Source: Aminivibrio pyruvatiphilus
GTDB taxonomy: Bacteria; Synergistota; Synergistia; Synergistales; Aminobacteriaceae
Assembly (NCBI RefSeq): GCF_004366815.1
Contig: NZ_SORI01000001.1
Coordinates: 248,001 to 312,000, forward strand
Reading direction: 5' to 3'
Length of the DNA stretch: 64,000 nucleotides
Under the pieces are notes generated by a model that saw only the letters and a list, made by a program, of their open reading frames with translations, ran no database searches and had not been told where the DNA came from. Below, one piece after another: positions 44,035 to 52,296 of the stretch (within the stretch, counting starts at the first letter, position 1; every line of letters starts with the position of its first letter). Position numbers and translations under genes: made by a program.

Positions 44035-45264
44035 ATGAACTTCAGGATTTTCAAGCCGGATTTCTGGCAATCGGTCACCCTGGTGGAATTCGGTTTTCTA
44101 TGGTCGGTGTTGTTTGCGGTCTGGGGTCCTGTTCCCAGGTATCTTGGGTGGCTTCTGGCCATTATCGGCCTCCTTTCCGGGAAGCTCCGGGGAAATGGGC
44201 GGACAGGTGTGCTTCATCCTTTCCTGAAGGCGGGGTTGTTGTTTGTTCTTCTTTGGGGGCTGCCGTCCAGCTTTTTCAGAAAACCGGACTTATTTACTTT
44301 TTTGAAGGGGTATTCTTTAGCCTTGGAGTTTGCTTTTTCCCTGTGGCTTGCTGCAAGAGTCTTTTCAAAAGAATCTCTGCAGAGATTCTGGGTCGTTCTT
44401 TCCGCTTCGGTCGTTCTTGCCATCATTCAGACACTTTACGCTTTCTTCTTTGAGAATCATTTTGCCGGACTCTTCAGCAACATCAATACGCTTGGATTTT
44501 ACGGGGTTATTCTGCTCCCCCTCTTTCTTTCAAGGACTTTCGAGAAAGGAAGCGTAATATCGTGGCTGGTTTCGGCAGGTATTCTGTTCGTTATCTGCTT
44601 AAGTTCCAGCTCGTCTGCCTGGATTGCGGGAGCGTTCAGCCTTGTCCTTCTTTCGATAATGGGGGGGGCGAAGTATCTTTTCAAGATGTTTTTTCTTTTT
44701 TCCCTCTTTGCTGTTATCTTTGCCGGTGTATGGGGCGGCCTGGAAAGATTAAATCCGGAACTGAAGCAGACTTTTGCCAGATACATGGACCGTGAACTGG
44801 AACAGCTTCTTTCTTTTGGGAATCCGTCAAAATTCACGACAAACCGGTCGTTCATATGGCAGGGAGCGGCTAATCTTATCGAAAAATACCCCCTTTCCGG
44901 CTGGGGATGGGGGGCTTTTAACGATCCTTTCGCCAAAATAAACAGTTCCTGGTGGGATGTGAAGAAAACCCGCCTGAGAGCCCAGAATGTTGATGATGCC
45001 CACAATATGTACCTGAATCTGTCCGTTTACGGCGGAATCCCGACAACTTTGTCTGTGCTTGCTCTATTTCTGTTTTCCGCATATAGGGCTTATGTATTTT
45101 CCAGAAAAAAAGCAGGGGATCAGTGGTTCTGGATTGCAGTATCCGCGTCAATTTTATCCATTCTCTTTTATAGCCTTGCAGGAGATGTTTTTTCCATACG
45201 ATATAAATTCGCCTGTATCTTCTGGTACTACATGGGTTTTGCCGGAAGATCGGATGTGGAGTGA
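44035..45264 (+). CDS. O-antigen ligase/polymerase-like membrane protein
   Basis: About 409 residues from ATG 44035 (GGAAGG eleven bases upstream); ATG 43999 and TTG 43936 in frame are alternatives. Around ten to twelve hydrophobic segments and a large periplasmic loop (about 240-330) fit the Wzy_C/WaaL superfamily. The loop carries NRSFIWQGAANLIEKYPLSG and WGWGAFNDPF, with the conserved Arg and a later His (DDAHNMYLNL) typical of ligases. WaaL transfers O-antigen to lipid A core; Wzy polymerises. I cannot separate the two here. Confidence 0.82.
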   Translation: MNFRIFKPDFWQSVTLVEFGFLWSVLFAVWGPVPRYLGWLLAIIGLLSGKLRGNGRTGVLHPFLKAGLLFVLLWGLPSSFFRKPDLFTFLKGYSLALEFAFSLWLAARVFSKESLQRFWVVLSASVVLAIIQTLYAFFFENHFAGLFSNINTLGFYGVILLPLFLSRTFEKGSVISWLVSAGILFVICLSSSSSAWIAGAFSLVLLSIMGGAKYLFKMFFLFSLFAVIFAGVWGGLERLNPELKQTFARYMDRELEQLLSFGNPSKFTTNRSFIWQGAANLIEKYPLSGWGWGAFNDPFAKINSSWWDVKKTRLRAQNVDDAHNMYLNLSVYGGIPTTLSVLALFLFSAYRAYVFSRKKAGDQWFWIAVSASILSILFYSLAGDVFSIRYKFACIFWYYMGFAGRSDVE

Positions 45265-46277
45265 TTCCCATGCTGTTCTCGCAACCGTACCTTGCGCTCC
45301 TTGGGAAGGGAGAAGGGGAGAAAATCCTCTTCATCCGCTACAGTGCCCTGGGAGACATCCTTATCGCGACTCCTTTCGCAAGGGCCTTGAAAGAGAGATA
45401 CCCCAAGTCTGAATTGATATGGCTTGCGGCCTGCCCTTATGAGCGGATTCTCGAGGGACAGCCCTATATAGACGGGATCTTGCCCTGGGACAGAAGGCTG
45501 GACAATAAGGCTTTTTTTCAGCTTCTCCGCAGAATAAGAACAATGCGCTTCACCAGGATTGTTTCTCTCCAGGCCACGGACAGGGGAGCGTTGATGGCTC
45601 TCTTTTCCGGTGTTCCCCAGCGTTTTTGCACGGCCGGAAAATGGGAGTTTCTTTATAACGGAGGGAAATCATCGTCCTTCTGGGAAACGTATGACATTCC
45701 CGTCCCTGAGGGTCCGGGGAGCGGTTTTGTAACTACCGAAAAAATGATAAAAAGTGCCTCGGATATTCTTGGGGAAGTTAAACCTCCTTTTTTGCTTGCC
45801 GCCATAGGGGCGAGCAAGGAAGTAAAACAGTGGCCTGCACGGAATTGGGTTGAGTTTTGCAGAAATGCCTGTGACAATGGAATTCCTGTGGTTCTTGCCG
45901 GAGACGGGGCCGAAGAACTGGAGAAAGCGGAGGAAATCTGCGGATCTGTCTCCAGCGATCTTCTGTACGACCTTGTGGGGCGGATTCCTCTTTCCGTTCT
46001 CGGAGGCGTTGTGGGGATGGCATCTCTCGTCCTTGCGGGCGATACAGGGATTCTCAACATGGCACGGATCATGGGCGTTCCCTCCATGGCTCTTCTGGGG
46101 CCGACTCCTCTTCCAGTCGGCGTCGGCCTTATGGATCCGGAACAGGTTTTCAGCGCCGATTGCAGTTATCTTGGGTGCGGTAAAAACCATTGCAGGAAAG
46201 CCTGCCTTGAATCCGTTGAAGCTGAAAATGTATTTCAGGCAGTCGCCACGGCATGGAAAAGCAAATTTTCTCAGTAA
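45261..46277 (+). CDS. GT9 family heptosyltransferase-like protein
   Basis: 338 residues from GTG 45261, overlapping the previous stop. GT9 signatures: ILFIRYSALGDILIATPFARAL, AAIGASKEVKQWPARNWVEF, LAGDTGILNMARIMGVP (donor site) and LLGPTPL. It resembles WaaF/WaaC heptosyltransferases and fits with hldE five genes upstream. The exact acceptor is unknown. A C-terminal Cys cluster (SYLGCGKNHCRKACLE) is common in this family. Confidence 0.87.
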   Translation: MIPMLFSQPYLALLGKGEGEKILFIRYSALGDILIATPFARALKERYPKSELIWLAACPYERILEGQPYIDGILPWDRRLDNKAFFQLLRRIRTMRFTRIVSLQATDRGALMALFSGVPQRFCTAGKWEFLYNGGKSSSFWETYDIPVPEGPGSGFVTTEKMIKSASDILGEVKPPFLLAAIGASKEVKQWPARNWVEFCRNACDNGIPVVLAGDGAEELEKAEEICGSVSSDLLYDLVGRIPLSVLGGVVGMASLVLAGDTGILNMARIMGVPSMALLGPTPLPVGVGLMDPEQVFSADCSYLGCGKNHCRKACLESVEAENVFQAVATAWKSKFSQ

Positions 46278-46306
46278 TTTTACGTAAAATAGTTCTTAGG
46301 TCCTAT

Positions 46307-46334
46307 TTGCAGAAATGCGGTCCTCGTCTACAAT
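46307..46334 (+). promoter_or_regulatory. Promoter of the porin gene
   Basis: TTGCAG (46307-46312), 16 bases, TACAAT (46329-46334). Transcription from here would give a leader of about 265 bases to the porin ATG. A second TTGACA at 46363 lacks a matching -10. Confidence 0.6.
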
Positions 46335-46340
46335 GCATCA

Positions 46341-46607
46341 GGAAACGGTGTATTGGCGTACTTTGACAATATAACCTTGGATTCATCAGCTTCTACGCTT
46401 CCGTGAAGAAATCCCGACGGCGCGAAAGGAGGTGCAAACCCCCGGCCAACAAGGACGAGCGGGAGCTGAAGGCGGAAAAAATCTGTTTTGCGAAGCGGAA
46501 GGGAAAAGGGAAAAGGAAACGAGGAAACTTCGTCCCGGACCCCCGAAGCGGAAAAAGCAGAAACCGCGAAATAAAAAAAACACACAAACCAAGGGGGTTA
46601 ACACACA
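46341..46607 (+). other. Long purine-rich 5' leader of the porin mRNA
   Basis: No supported gene. The region is rich in A and G and contains runs such as GGGAAAAGGGAAAAGG. AAAGGAGGTG at 46426-46435 looks like a ribosome-binding site without a start codon at the right distance. The real ribosome-binding site is probably AAGGGGG shortly before ATG 46608. A frame from GTG 46403 gives a highly basic peptide that runs into the porin gene out of frame and is not believed. Confidence 0.5.
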
Positions 46608-48128
46608 ATGAAAAAGATTCTTGCGCTTGTTGCAGTAATCGCGCTCGTGGCCTTCGCAGCTCCTGCGTTTGCCGCCGCCAATCCTTTCATGGATGTTCCT
46701 ATGAACCACTGGGCATACGACGCAATCGGCCAGCTTGCCGCCCGTGGCGTGCTTTCCGGCTATCCCGATGGCACCTACAAGGGCAACCAGCCCATGACCC
46801 GGTACGAAGTTGCTTCCGCAGTCGCCCGCGCTCTGGCAGTCGTCGACATGACCAAGGCCAGCAAGCAGGACGTCGAAATGCTGAAGAAACTCGTTGTCGA
46901 ATTCAAGGACGAACTTGACGCCCTCGGCGTGAAGGTCGACAAGCTCGACGGCAGGGTCGCAGCACTTGAAGCCGGTGTCGGCGGATGGAAATTCTGGGGC
47001 CAGTTCCGTATGGATGCCAAGTGGGCAAGCGAAAAAGATGGCCTTTACACCACTGGCGATACGGACTTCAACCTGAACCGCTTCCGGATTTTCGGGCAGA
47101 AAAAAGTTGATGATAACATCTCTGTAACTTTCCGTATCGGCAAGAGTGGTGTGAATACCGTAGCATGGGAACGTTACTTTGTCACCGCCAAGATGCCTTG
47201 GGACGTTACAATGCATGCTGGTCTGTATCTCACCGACTGGGAAGGCGACGACAGGCTGTACCACGGTTCCGAAAACGATGCCAAGTTCACTGATCGGAGC
47301 ATGACCGGGTTCTGGTTTACGAAGGATTTCGGCATGGGAATGTTCCAGGTGTTTGCTGCTCACTTCGACGAGGATCTTAACACCTCTCCGACACAAAAAT
47401 GGTTCTATGATAACAATCTTGGACAGTATATTCTGAAGACAACTCACGAAAAAGAAGGCTATGAGTTCGGCGCAAGGTTCCGTGTGAACTTTAATGAGAA
47501 CTTCTGGCTTTCCGGAAACTACATCAAGAGAACCTTTGATGATTCTCCTTTCCTTGGAGAATCCTATGGCAGACCTGACCCTTCGCCCAATCCGTCCGGT
47601 ACTGTGGGTGTAACCGAAGACAAGCAGGCCTGGTGGGTAGCTCTCGGCGGTAAGTTCAACAGCGGTTGGACCGCAACGTTTGCTTACTATGATGTTGATA
47701 ACGGCGGCACGAATAACAGTGGCAACGCTTACCAGGGAATCGTCAACATCGACCAGAGTGTCCTTAAGTTTACGTCCCTCTGGCTCGAGTACATGAAGAT
47801 CGATGATGCCACCTTCAACGTCTGGACTGCCGGTACGTGGGATACTTACGGAACGGTTACCGGTACATCGCTCGGAAACTACGACGATATTCTCTTTGTT
47901 CGTGCCGACCAGAAGTGGAACGACAAGTGGGCCACCTTCCTTCGCTATTTCCATGGAAGCGCCAGAAATCCAGCTGCTGACAATACGAAGAACTACACAT
48001 TTGGCGTGAAGTACTGGTACGCTCCTGCAATGTCCTTTGAGCTTGCCTATGACAAGATCGAGTCTGCTGGTACTGTTGCAGGTGCAGACGACCACGTTAT
48101 TCGCCTCCGCACCATAGTTGATTTCTAG
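46608..48128 (+). CDS. SLH-domain outer-membrane porin
   Basis: 506 residues. Signal peptide (1-22, ending APAFA), one SLH domain (about 24-75; NPFMDVPMNHWAYDAIGQLA, GYPDGTYKG, MTRYEVASAVARAL), a coiled coil (about 84-123) and a beta-barrel (about 125-506) ending in a Phe (RLRTIVDF). The SLH domain is expected to bind peptidoglycan-linked polymer and tie the outer membrane to the wall, as in the OmpM/SlpA-type proteins of Negativicutes and Deinococcus-Thermus. Codon use is more A/T-tolerant than neighbours, as in highly expressed genes. Own promoter and terminator. Confidence 0.92.
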   Translation: MKKILALVAVIALVAFAAPAFAAANPFMDVPMNHWAYDAIGQLAARGVLSGYPDGTYKGNQPMTRYEVASAVARALAVVDMTKASKQDVEMLKKLVVEFKDELDALGVKVDKLDGRVAALEAGVGGWKFWGQFRMDAKWASEKDGLYTTGDTDFNLNRFRIFGQKKVDDNISVTFRIGKSGVNTVAWERYFVTAKMPWDVTMHAGLYLTDWEGDDRLYHGSENDAKFTDRSMTGFWFTKDFGMGMFQVFAAHFDEDLNTSPTQKWFYDNNLGQYILKTTHEKEGYEFGARFRVNFNENFWLSGNYIKRTFDDSPFLGESYGRPDPSPNPSGTVGVTEDKQAWWVALGGKFNSGWTATFAYYDVDNGGTNNSGNAYQGIVNIDQSVLKFTSLWLEYMKIDDATFNVWTAGTWDTYGTVTGTSLGNYDDILFVRADQKWNDKWATFLRYFHGSARNPAADNTKNYTFGVKYWYAPAMSFELAYDKIESAGTVAGADDHVIRLRTIVDF

Positions 48129-48140
48129 GTCAAGCGAAAT

Positions 48141-48170
48141 AAAAAGGAACCCGAAAGGGTTCCTTTTTTT
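48141..48170 (+). terminator. Rho-independent terminator after the porin gene
   Basis: AAAAAGGAACCC and GGGTTCCTTTTT pair perfectly around a GAAA loop, ending in a run of T. It lies 13 bases after the porin stop. Confidence 0.95.
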
Positions 48171-48182
48171 GTTGCCATTCTG

Positions 48183-48188
48183 TATAAT
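48183..48188 (+). promoter_or_regulatory. Possible -10 box before the coiled-coil exported protein
   Basis: A perfect TATAAT lies 36 bases before the start of the next gene. No convincing -35 is visible, since the upstream region is the porin terminator. Confidence 0.4.
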
Positions 48189-48224
48189 CAACATCTAAGA
48201 ATTATTGATTTGGGGGCGGCGCAA

Positions 48225-48974
48225 ATGAAAATTCACAAGTATCTAATGACGGTTATTTGGGTTTTAGCAGTTTGTTTTGCACCTTCGCCGGTGACGGGTG
48301 ATGAGAAAGTACTCAACAGATGGAGCCAGAAGCAGGATTTCTACGATAAGTTCGGCAGCGAGCTCGAGGTTCGGGCGACCTATTATTCAGCCGAATATAT
48401 CGAAGCTCTTGTACAGGTGGAAGCCCAGAAGAACCTATGGACTTCGGACGAAACGGAGCAATACAAGTACCAGTTGCTGAAATCCCTTTCCCTTGACGAA
48501 TACATCCCCATCCATATCGCATTTGACAACAGGGGGCCCGCCATGCATATGTCCCCTTTTGACAAGTTGGCCACACTCTGGATCGGTAAAAACAAGGTAT
48601 CTCCGGTCGACTACGACAAACGGTTTAACTTTCGTCTTCAGGGAAAACGTGATGGTCTCGTCTTCTTTCCCAGATACAACGAAAAAGGGAAGCCGTACCT
48701 CGAGAATGCCAAAACGATCCGTTTTTCTCTGAGCAATGCGATTAGCAGTACGACTATGGACAGGTCTGCTGTTGACTTTTTCTGGGACGTTCACCGCGAC
48801 AACCCCGAAGGTCTCTACAAGGGCCGTGCGGCAGCCAGACTCGAACTCGATCGCCTCATCAAGAGAATCGAAAAGCTCAACGCAGAAAAACGGGACCTGG
48901 AAAGCAAGCTGAATGAACTGAACAATGAGTTATCTTCCGTAAACAAACGGGTAGAGGAGCTCCAGAAGCAGTAA
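48225..48974 (+). CDS. Unknown exported coiled-coil protein
   Basis: Predicted 249 residues from ATG 48225 with GGGGGCGG upstream; an in-frame TTG at 48210 is an alternative. A signal peptide (about 1-25, cleavage near PVTG) precedes a mixed region (to about 205). A leucine-zipper-like coiled coil closes the protein (about 205-249; LIKRIEKLNAEKRDLESKL, LNNELSSVNKRVEEL). No family recognised. The position right behind the porin and the periplasmic location suggest an envelope role. Confidence 0.8.
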   Translation: MKIHKYLMTVIWVLAVCFAPSPVTGDEKVLNRWSQKQDFYDKFGSELEVRATYYSAEYIEALVQVEAQKNLWTSDETEQYKYQLLKSLSLDEYIPIHIAFDNRGPAMHMSPFDKLATLWIGKNKVSPVDYDKRFNFRLQGKRDGLVFFPRYNEKGKPYLENAKTIRFSLSNAISSTTMDRSAVDFFWDVHRDNPEGLYKGRAAARLELDRLIKRIEKLNAEKRDLESKLNELNNELSSVNKRVEELQKQ

Positions 48975-48991
48975 AACAAGCTGAAAGTGAA

Positions 48992-49021
48992 AGAGGGTCC
49001 GGTTTCGGGCCCTCTTTTTTT
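48992..49021 (+). terminator. Rho-independent terminator
   Basis: AGAGGGTCC and GGGCCCTCT pair, with one T-G wobble, around GGTTTC and are followed by seven T. Confidence 0.92.
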
Positions 49022-49085
49022 GTGCCTGCTGTGGTAGGATAATTCCTGTCTTTATTCAGCGGGTTCAGGAGGGAAGAAGGGAATC

Positions 49086-50048
49086 ATGATGAAGCGCATT
49101 GCGGTACTGACGAGCGGGGGAGATTCGCCGGGAATGAACGCGGCCGTACGGGCGGTGGTCCGGACAGCCCTGTATCATGGCATGGAGACCATCGGGGTGA
49201 TGCGGGGCTTTGAAGGGCTCATGGACGGCGACTGCATGACCCTGGACCGTGCCGCCGTAGGGGGCATTATCCACCGGGGGGGTACCATCCTCCGGACGGC
49301 CCGGAGCGAACGGTTCAAGACCGAAGCAGGGCAGCGGGCAGCCCTTGTGCAGATGGAGAACCGCAAGGTGGACGCCCTGGTGGTGATCGGCGGCGACGGC
49401 TCCTTCCGGGGGGCCCTTGAACTGGAGAAGAAAGGACTGCCAGTTATCGGCATACCGGGCACCATCGACAACGACATCGCGGGGACGGACGTGACCATCG
49501 GCTACGATACGGCGGTGAACACGGCCCTTTCGGCGGTGCAGAAGCTCCGGGACACGGCGAGCAGCCATGACCGGCTGTTCATCGTAGAGGTCATGGGGCG
49601 GGACGCCGGTTTCCTTGCCCTTGAAGTGGCCGTTTCCAGCGGTGCGGAGTACGTGGTGGTGCCCGAGATCCAGCTTGACATAGCAAAAATGTGCGACCAT
49701 CTCCACTACTCCCGGAAGCGGGGAAAGACCCATTCCCTCATCATCCTGGCCGAGGGGGTCATGTCGGCCCACGAGCTGAAGAACCGCCTCCAGGACACGG
49801 GCGGGTATGACGCCCGGGTGACGGTGCTCGGCTATATCCAGCGGGGAGGGAGCCCGTCCTCTTTCGATACCGTGCTGGCGTCCCGGATGGGGGCCTTCGC
49901 GGTGGAGTCCCTGCTTGAGGGGAAATCGGGATCCATGGTGTGCTCCATCTGCGGGCAGATGACCCTCTGCCCCCTGGAGGACGCATGGAAATCGCCGAAG
50001 CATCTCAATCCTGAACTGCTGGCCCTCGTGGAAAAGCTGAGCGTGTGA
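49086..50048 (+). CDS. pfkA: ATP-dependent 6-phosphofructokinase
   Basis: 320 residues, the usual bacterial PfkA length. Motifs: LTSGGDSPGMNAAVRAVV (nucleotide binding), GGDGSFRGA, GIPGTIDNDIAGTD (catalytic Asp), MGRDAGFLAL and GYIQRGGSPSSFD. Commits fructose-6-phosphate to glycolysis. The Gly in GGDGS favours ATP over pyrophosphate as donor. An alternative start at ATG 49089 differs by one residue. Confidence 0.96.
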   Translation: MMKRIAVLTSGGDSPGMNAAVRAVVRTALYHGMETIGVMRGFEGLMDGDCMTLDRAAVGGIIHRGGTILRTARSERFKTEAGQRAALVQMENRKVDALVVIGGDGSFRGALELEKKGLPVIGIPGTIDNDIAGTDVTIGYDTAVNTALSAVQKLRDTASSHDRLFIVEVMGRDAGFLALEVAVSSGAEYVVVPEIQLDIAKMCDHLHYSRKRGKTHSLIILAEGVMSAHELKNRLQDTGGYDARVTVLGYIQRGGSPSSFDTVLASRMGAFAVESLLEGKSGSMVCSICGQMTLCPLEDAWKSPKHLNPELLALVEKLSV

Positions 50049-50049
50049 G

Positions 50050-50907
50050 ATGGATATCCGCGGCTCCGTCGAAAAGCTGATAGCCGCTGACCGTGGGGGG
50101 AGAAAGGTCTCTTCTCTCTTCCGCCCCGGTTTTCTGGACGACGCCCTCGGATTGCTGGAGGGTTCGTCCAGAGTTGCCGTGGTGACGGGCTTTTTTGTTC
50201 CGGCCTGCGGCGCCCCGGAGACCGACGGGCCGGGCGGGGCCGTGATGCTTGGACGGTCTCTTGTGCGGAGCGGAAAAGAAACGGTGCTGTGTACCGACAG
50301 GCTGTGCCTCGAGGCGGTGAAGGCCTGCTCAGCATCGGTCGGGGGGCCGGTGGTTCGGGAGGCGGCCGGTGTGGAGGAGATTCTCGCTTTCCGGCCCGAC
50401 CTGCTGGTCTTCATCGAGCGGCTGGGGCGGGCGGAAGACGGGCTGTACTATAACATGCGGGGCGAGGACGTCTCCGCGACCACCGCTCCCCTGGACGGAG
50501 CGGCTCTCTCCGGGAACGGCCTGAAGGTCCTGGCGGTGGGCGACGGGGGGAATGAGGCCGGCATGGGCCTGTTCAGGGAAAAACTGGCGGAGCTCCTCCC
50601 CGGCTATGCTCCCTGCCTCTCCGTGGTGGGGGCGGACACGGCCCTTCCGGTGGATGTCTCTGACTGGGGAGGATATGCCCTTGCCTCCCTGCTTTCTCTG
50701 GAGTGCGGGGAATGGATCGGCCCGGAGGACCGGGAAACGGGCACCATGCTGGACGCCCTGATTTCTGCCGGTGCGGTGGACGGTGTGACCCGGCGCCGTG
50801 AACCCACCGTGGACGGCTTCCCGGAAGAGGAGCACCGGCATGTCATCAGGGAGCTGAAGGAGCTTGTTACATTCCGTCTCCGGAGCTCCGGGAAAGGGCT
50901 TTCCTGA
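50050..50907 (+). CDS. DUF4392 protein (D-glutamate-cyclase-like)
   Basis: 285 residues starting one base after the pfkA stop. The conserved features of DUF4392 are visible: VVTGFFVPACGAPETDGPGG, FIERLGRAEDGLYYNMRGED and AVGDGGNEAGMG. The C-terminal domain of human D-glutamate cyclase belongs to this family. Whether this protein uses D-glutamate is unknown; there are no neighbouring D-amino-acid genes. Its end overlaps the minus-strand ECF gene by 41 bases. Confidence 0.85.
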   Translation: MDIRGSVEKLIAADRGGRKVSSLFRPGFLDDALGLLEGSSRVAVVTGFFVPACGAPETDGPGGAVMLGRSLVRSGKETVLCTDRLCLEAVKACSASVGGPVVREAAGVEEILAFRPDLLVFIERLGRAEDGLYYNMRGEDVSATTAPLDGAALSGNGLKVLAVGDGGNEAGMGLFREKLAELLPGYAPCLSVVGADTALPVDVSDWGGYALASLLSLECGEWIGPEDRETGTMLDALISAGAVDGVTRRREPTVDGFPEEEHRHVIRELKELVTFRLRSSGKGLS

Positions 50908-51358
50908 GGGGTTTCAGCGCCGCCAGGGCAAGGGCGGCCCCCATGCCGCACTGTACCAGGTCTGTGACCAGTTCCACCGGTGCGGCGGCCCATCCGTAGA
51001 GCACTCCGGCCATGGTGGTATAGCCTGCGATCATGACGGCGGCTCCGGCGGCGATGCCGAGGAGAGGTGACCGTTTCCCGAGCTTTCCTGTGACGTAGCC
51101 TTCGGCACCCTTGATGATCAGGGTGAAGGGAGCCCAGAGCGGATAGCCGAGGACAAGATCCGCCAGGGACGCGCCGATGCCCCCGGCTGCCGCTCCCCAA
51201 GCCGGGCCGAGGAGCAGGGCGGCAAGGTAGATGATCCCCTCCCCGAAGTTGAAGTAGAGCCGGAAGCCGGGCACGGGGATGCTGAGCATGGTGGCTCCGG
51301 TGACGGCGGCGATGAGGAGCCCGCGAAGGGCGACTTTTTTCGAGAGTGTTGCGTTCAT
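50867..51358 (-). CDS. ECF transporter S component
   Basis: 163 residues on the minus strand from ATG (plus 51356-51358), with a strong ribosome-binding site AAAAAAGGAGG eight to ten bases upstream. A longer frame to 51490 runs into the repeat array and is rejected. About five to six transmembrane helices fit an S component: LRGLLIAAVTGATM, GEGIIYLAALLLGPAWGAAA, LGYPLWAPFTLIIKGAEGY. These subunits give vitamin-transporter specificity; the ligand is unknown. No ECF A/A'/T module is nearby. It is convergent with the DUF4392 gene. Confidence 0.83.
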   Translation of the reverse strand: MNATLSKKVALRGLLIAAVTGATMLSIPVPGFRLYFNFGEGIIYLAALLLGPAWGAAAGGIGASLADLVLGYPLWAPFTLIIKGAEGYVTGKLGKRSPLLGIAAGAAVMIAGYTTMAGVLYGWAAAPVELVTDLVQCGMGAALALAALKPLRKALSRSSGDGM

Positions 51359-51412
51359 GGGATGATGCCTCCTTTTTTGAGTCTGGTTGAGGAACGTCAT
51401 GTCTTCGTTTCT

Positions 51413-52105
51413 GTCATCCCGATGAGGTTCCTCAAGAGCGAGATCCTTCGCTCCGCTCAGGATGACAGGCAAGGGCAACCCCGCGATCACTCTGTTAGGG
51501 ATGACAACGGTTTGGTGTCATCCTGAGGGTAGGCTTCACCGCCCGAAGGATCTCGCTTTTGATCATGGCCCCATTCAAACCCGAGATCCTTCGTCGCTGC
51601 GCTCCTCAGGATGACAAGCAAGGGCAAAACCGAGATTCCTCCCCTCCGGGGATGCTCCGCGATCGCTTCGCTCGGGATGACAACAAGAGCAAGACCGAGA
51701 TCCCTCCCCTGCAGGGATGCTTCGCGATCGCTTCGCTCAGAATGACAGGCAAGGGCAACCCCGCGATCACTCCGTTAGGGATGACAACGGTTTGGTGTCT
51801 TCCTGAGGGTAGGCTTCACCGCCCGAAGGATCTCGCTTTTGATCATGGCCCCATTCAAACCCGAGATCCTTCGTCGCTGCGCTCCTCAGGATGACAAGCA
51901 AGGGCAAAACCGAGATTCCTCCCCTCTGGGGATGCTCCGCGATCGCTTCGCTCAGGATGACAGGCAAGGGCAACCCCGCGATCACTCCGTTAGGGATGAC
52001 AACGGTTTGGTGTCTTCCTGAGGGTAGGCTTCACCGCCCGAAGGATCTCGTTTTTGACTCTGGGTTCCTCAAGAGCGAGATCCTTCGCTCCGCTCAGGAT
52101 GACAG
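51413..52105. repeat. Dispersed GTCATCCTGA-type repeat array 3 (tandem, nested)
   Basis: The largest array, about 690 bases. GAGATCCTTCG...CTCAGGATGACA units occur at 51440, 51583, 51863 and 52077. A longer unit beginning GGCAAGGGCAACCCCGCG repeats at 51468, 51748 and 51963 (periods 280 and 215, differing by one ~65-base sub-unit). The outermost copies (51432-51467 and 52069-52104) are identical. Inverted pairing between units would give strong RNA or DNA hairpins. No reading frame in it is credible. Confidence 0.92.
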
Positions 52106-52296
52106 CAGGGGAGAATCCTCCCTCGCTGAAACCCGTTCCTTCTTGCCTTCTACATGATATTCGTGGTAGAGTGCTTCGGGGAAGATCCAGGCGGCGCGGT
52201 TTTTTCGTTTTTCTGGACTGGTTTTCGCGGCCGTTCCGGATAAAGGCATCTTCTTTTTCTTCGTGCACTTGTGTTTTTTCGGGGGCGGTGGGTATA

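Noticed and set aside
46403-46918. A 171-codon basic frame starting in the porin leader
   Set aside because: It runs into the porin gene out of frame, and its composition reflects the purine-rich leader.
46386-48194. A 602-codon minus-strand frame opposite the porin
   Set aside because: The porin has a signal peptide, SLH domain and barrel. The antisense frame crosses the promoter leader and the terminator.
51413-52105. CRISPR array
   Set aside because: The repeats are long, nested, partly inverted and of unequal period, without unique spacers of constant length or cas genes.
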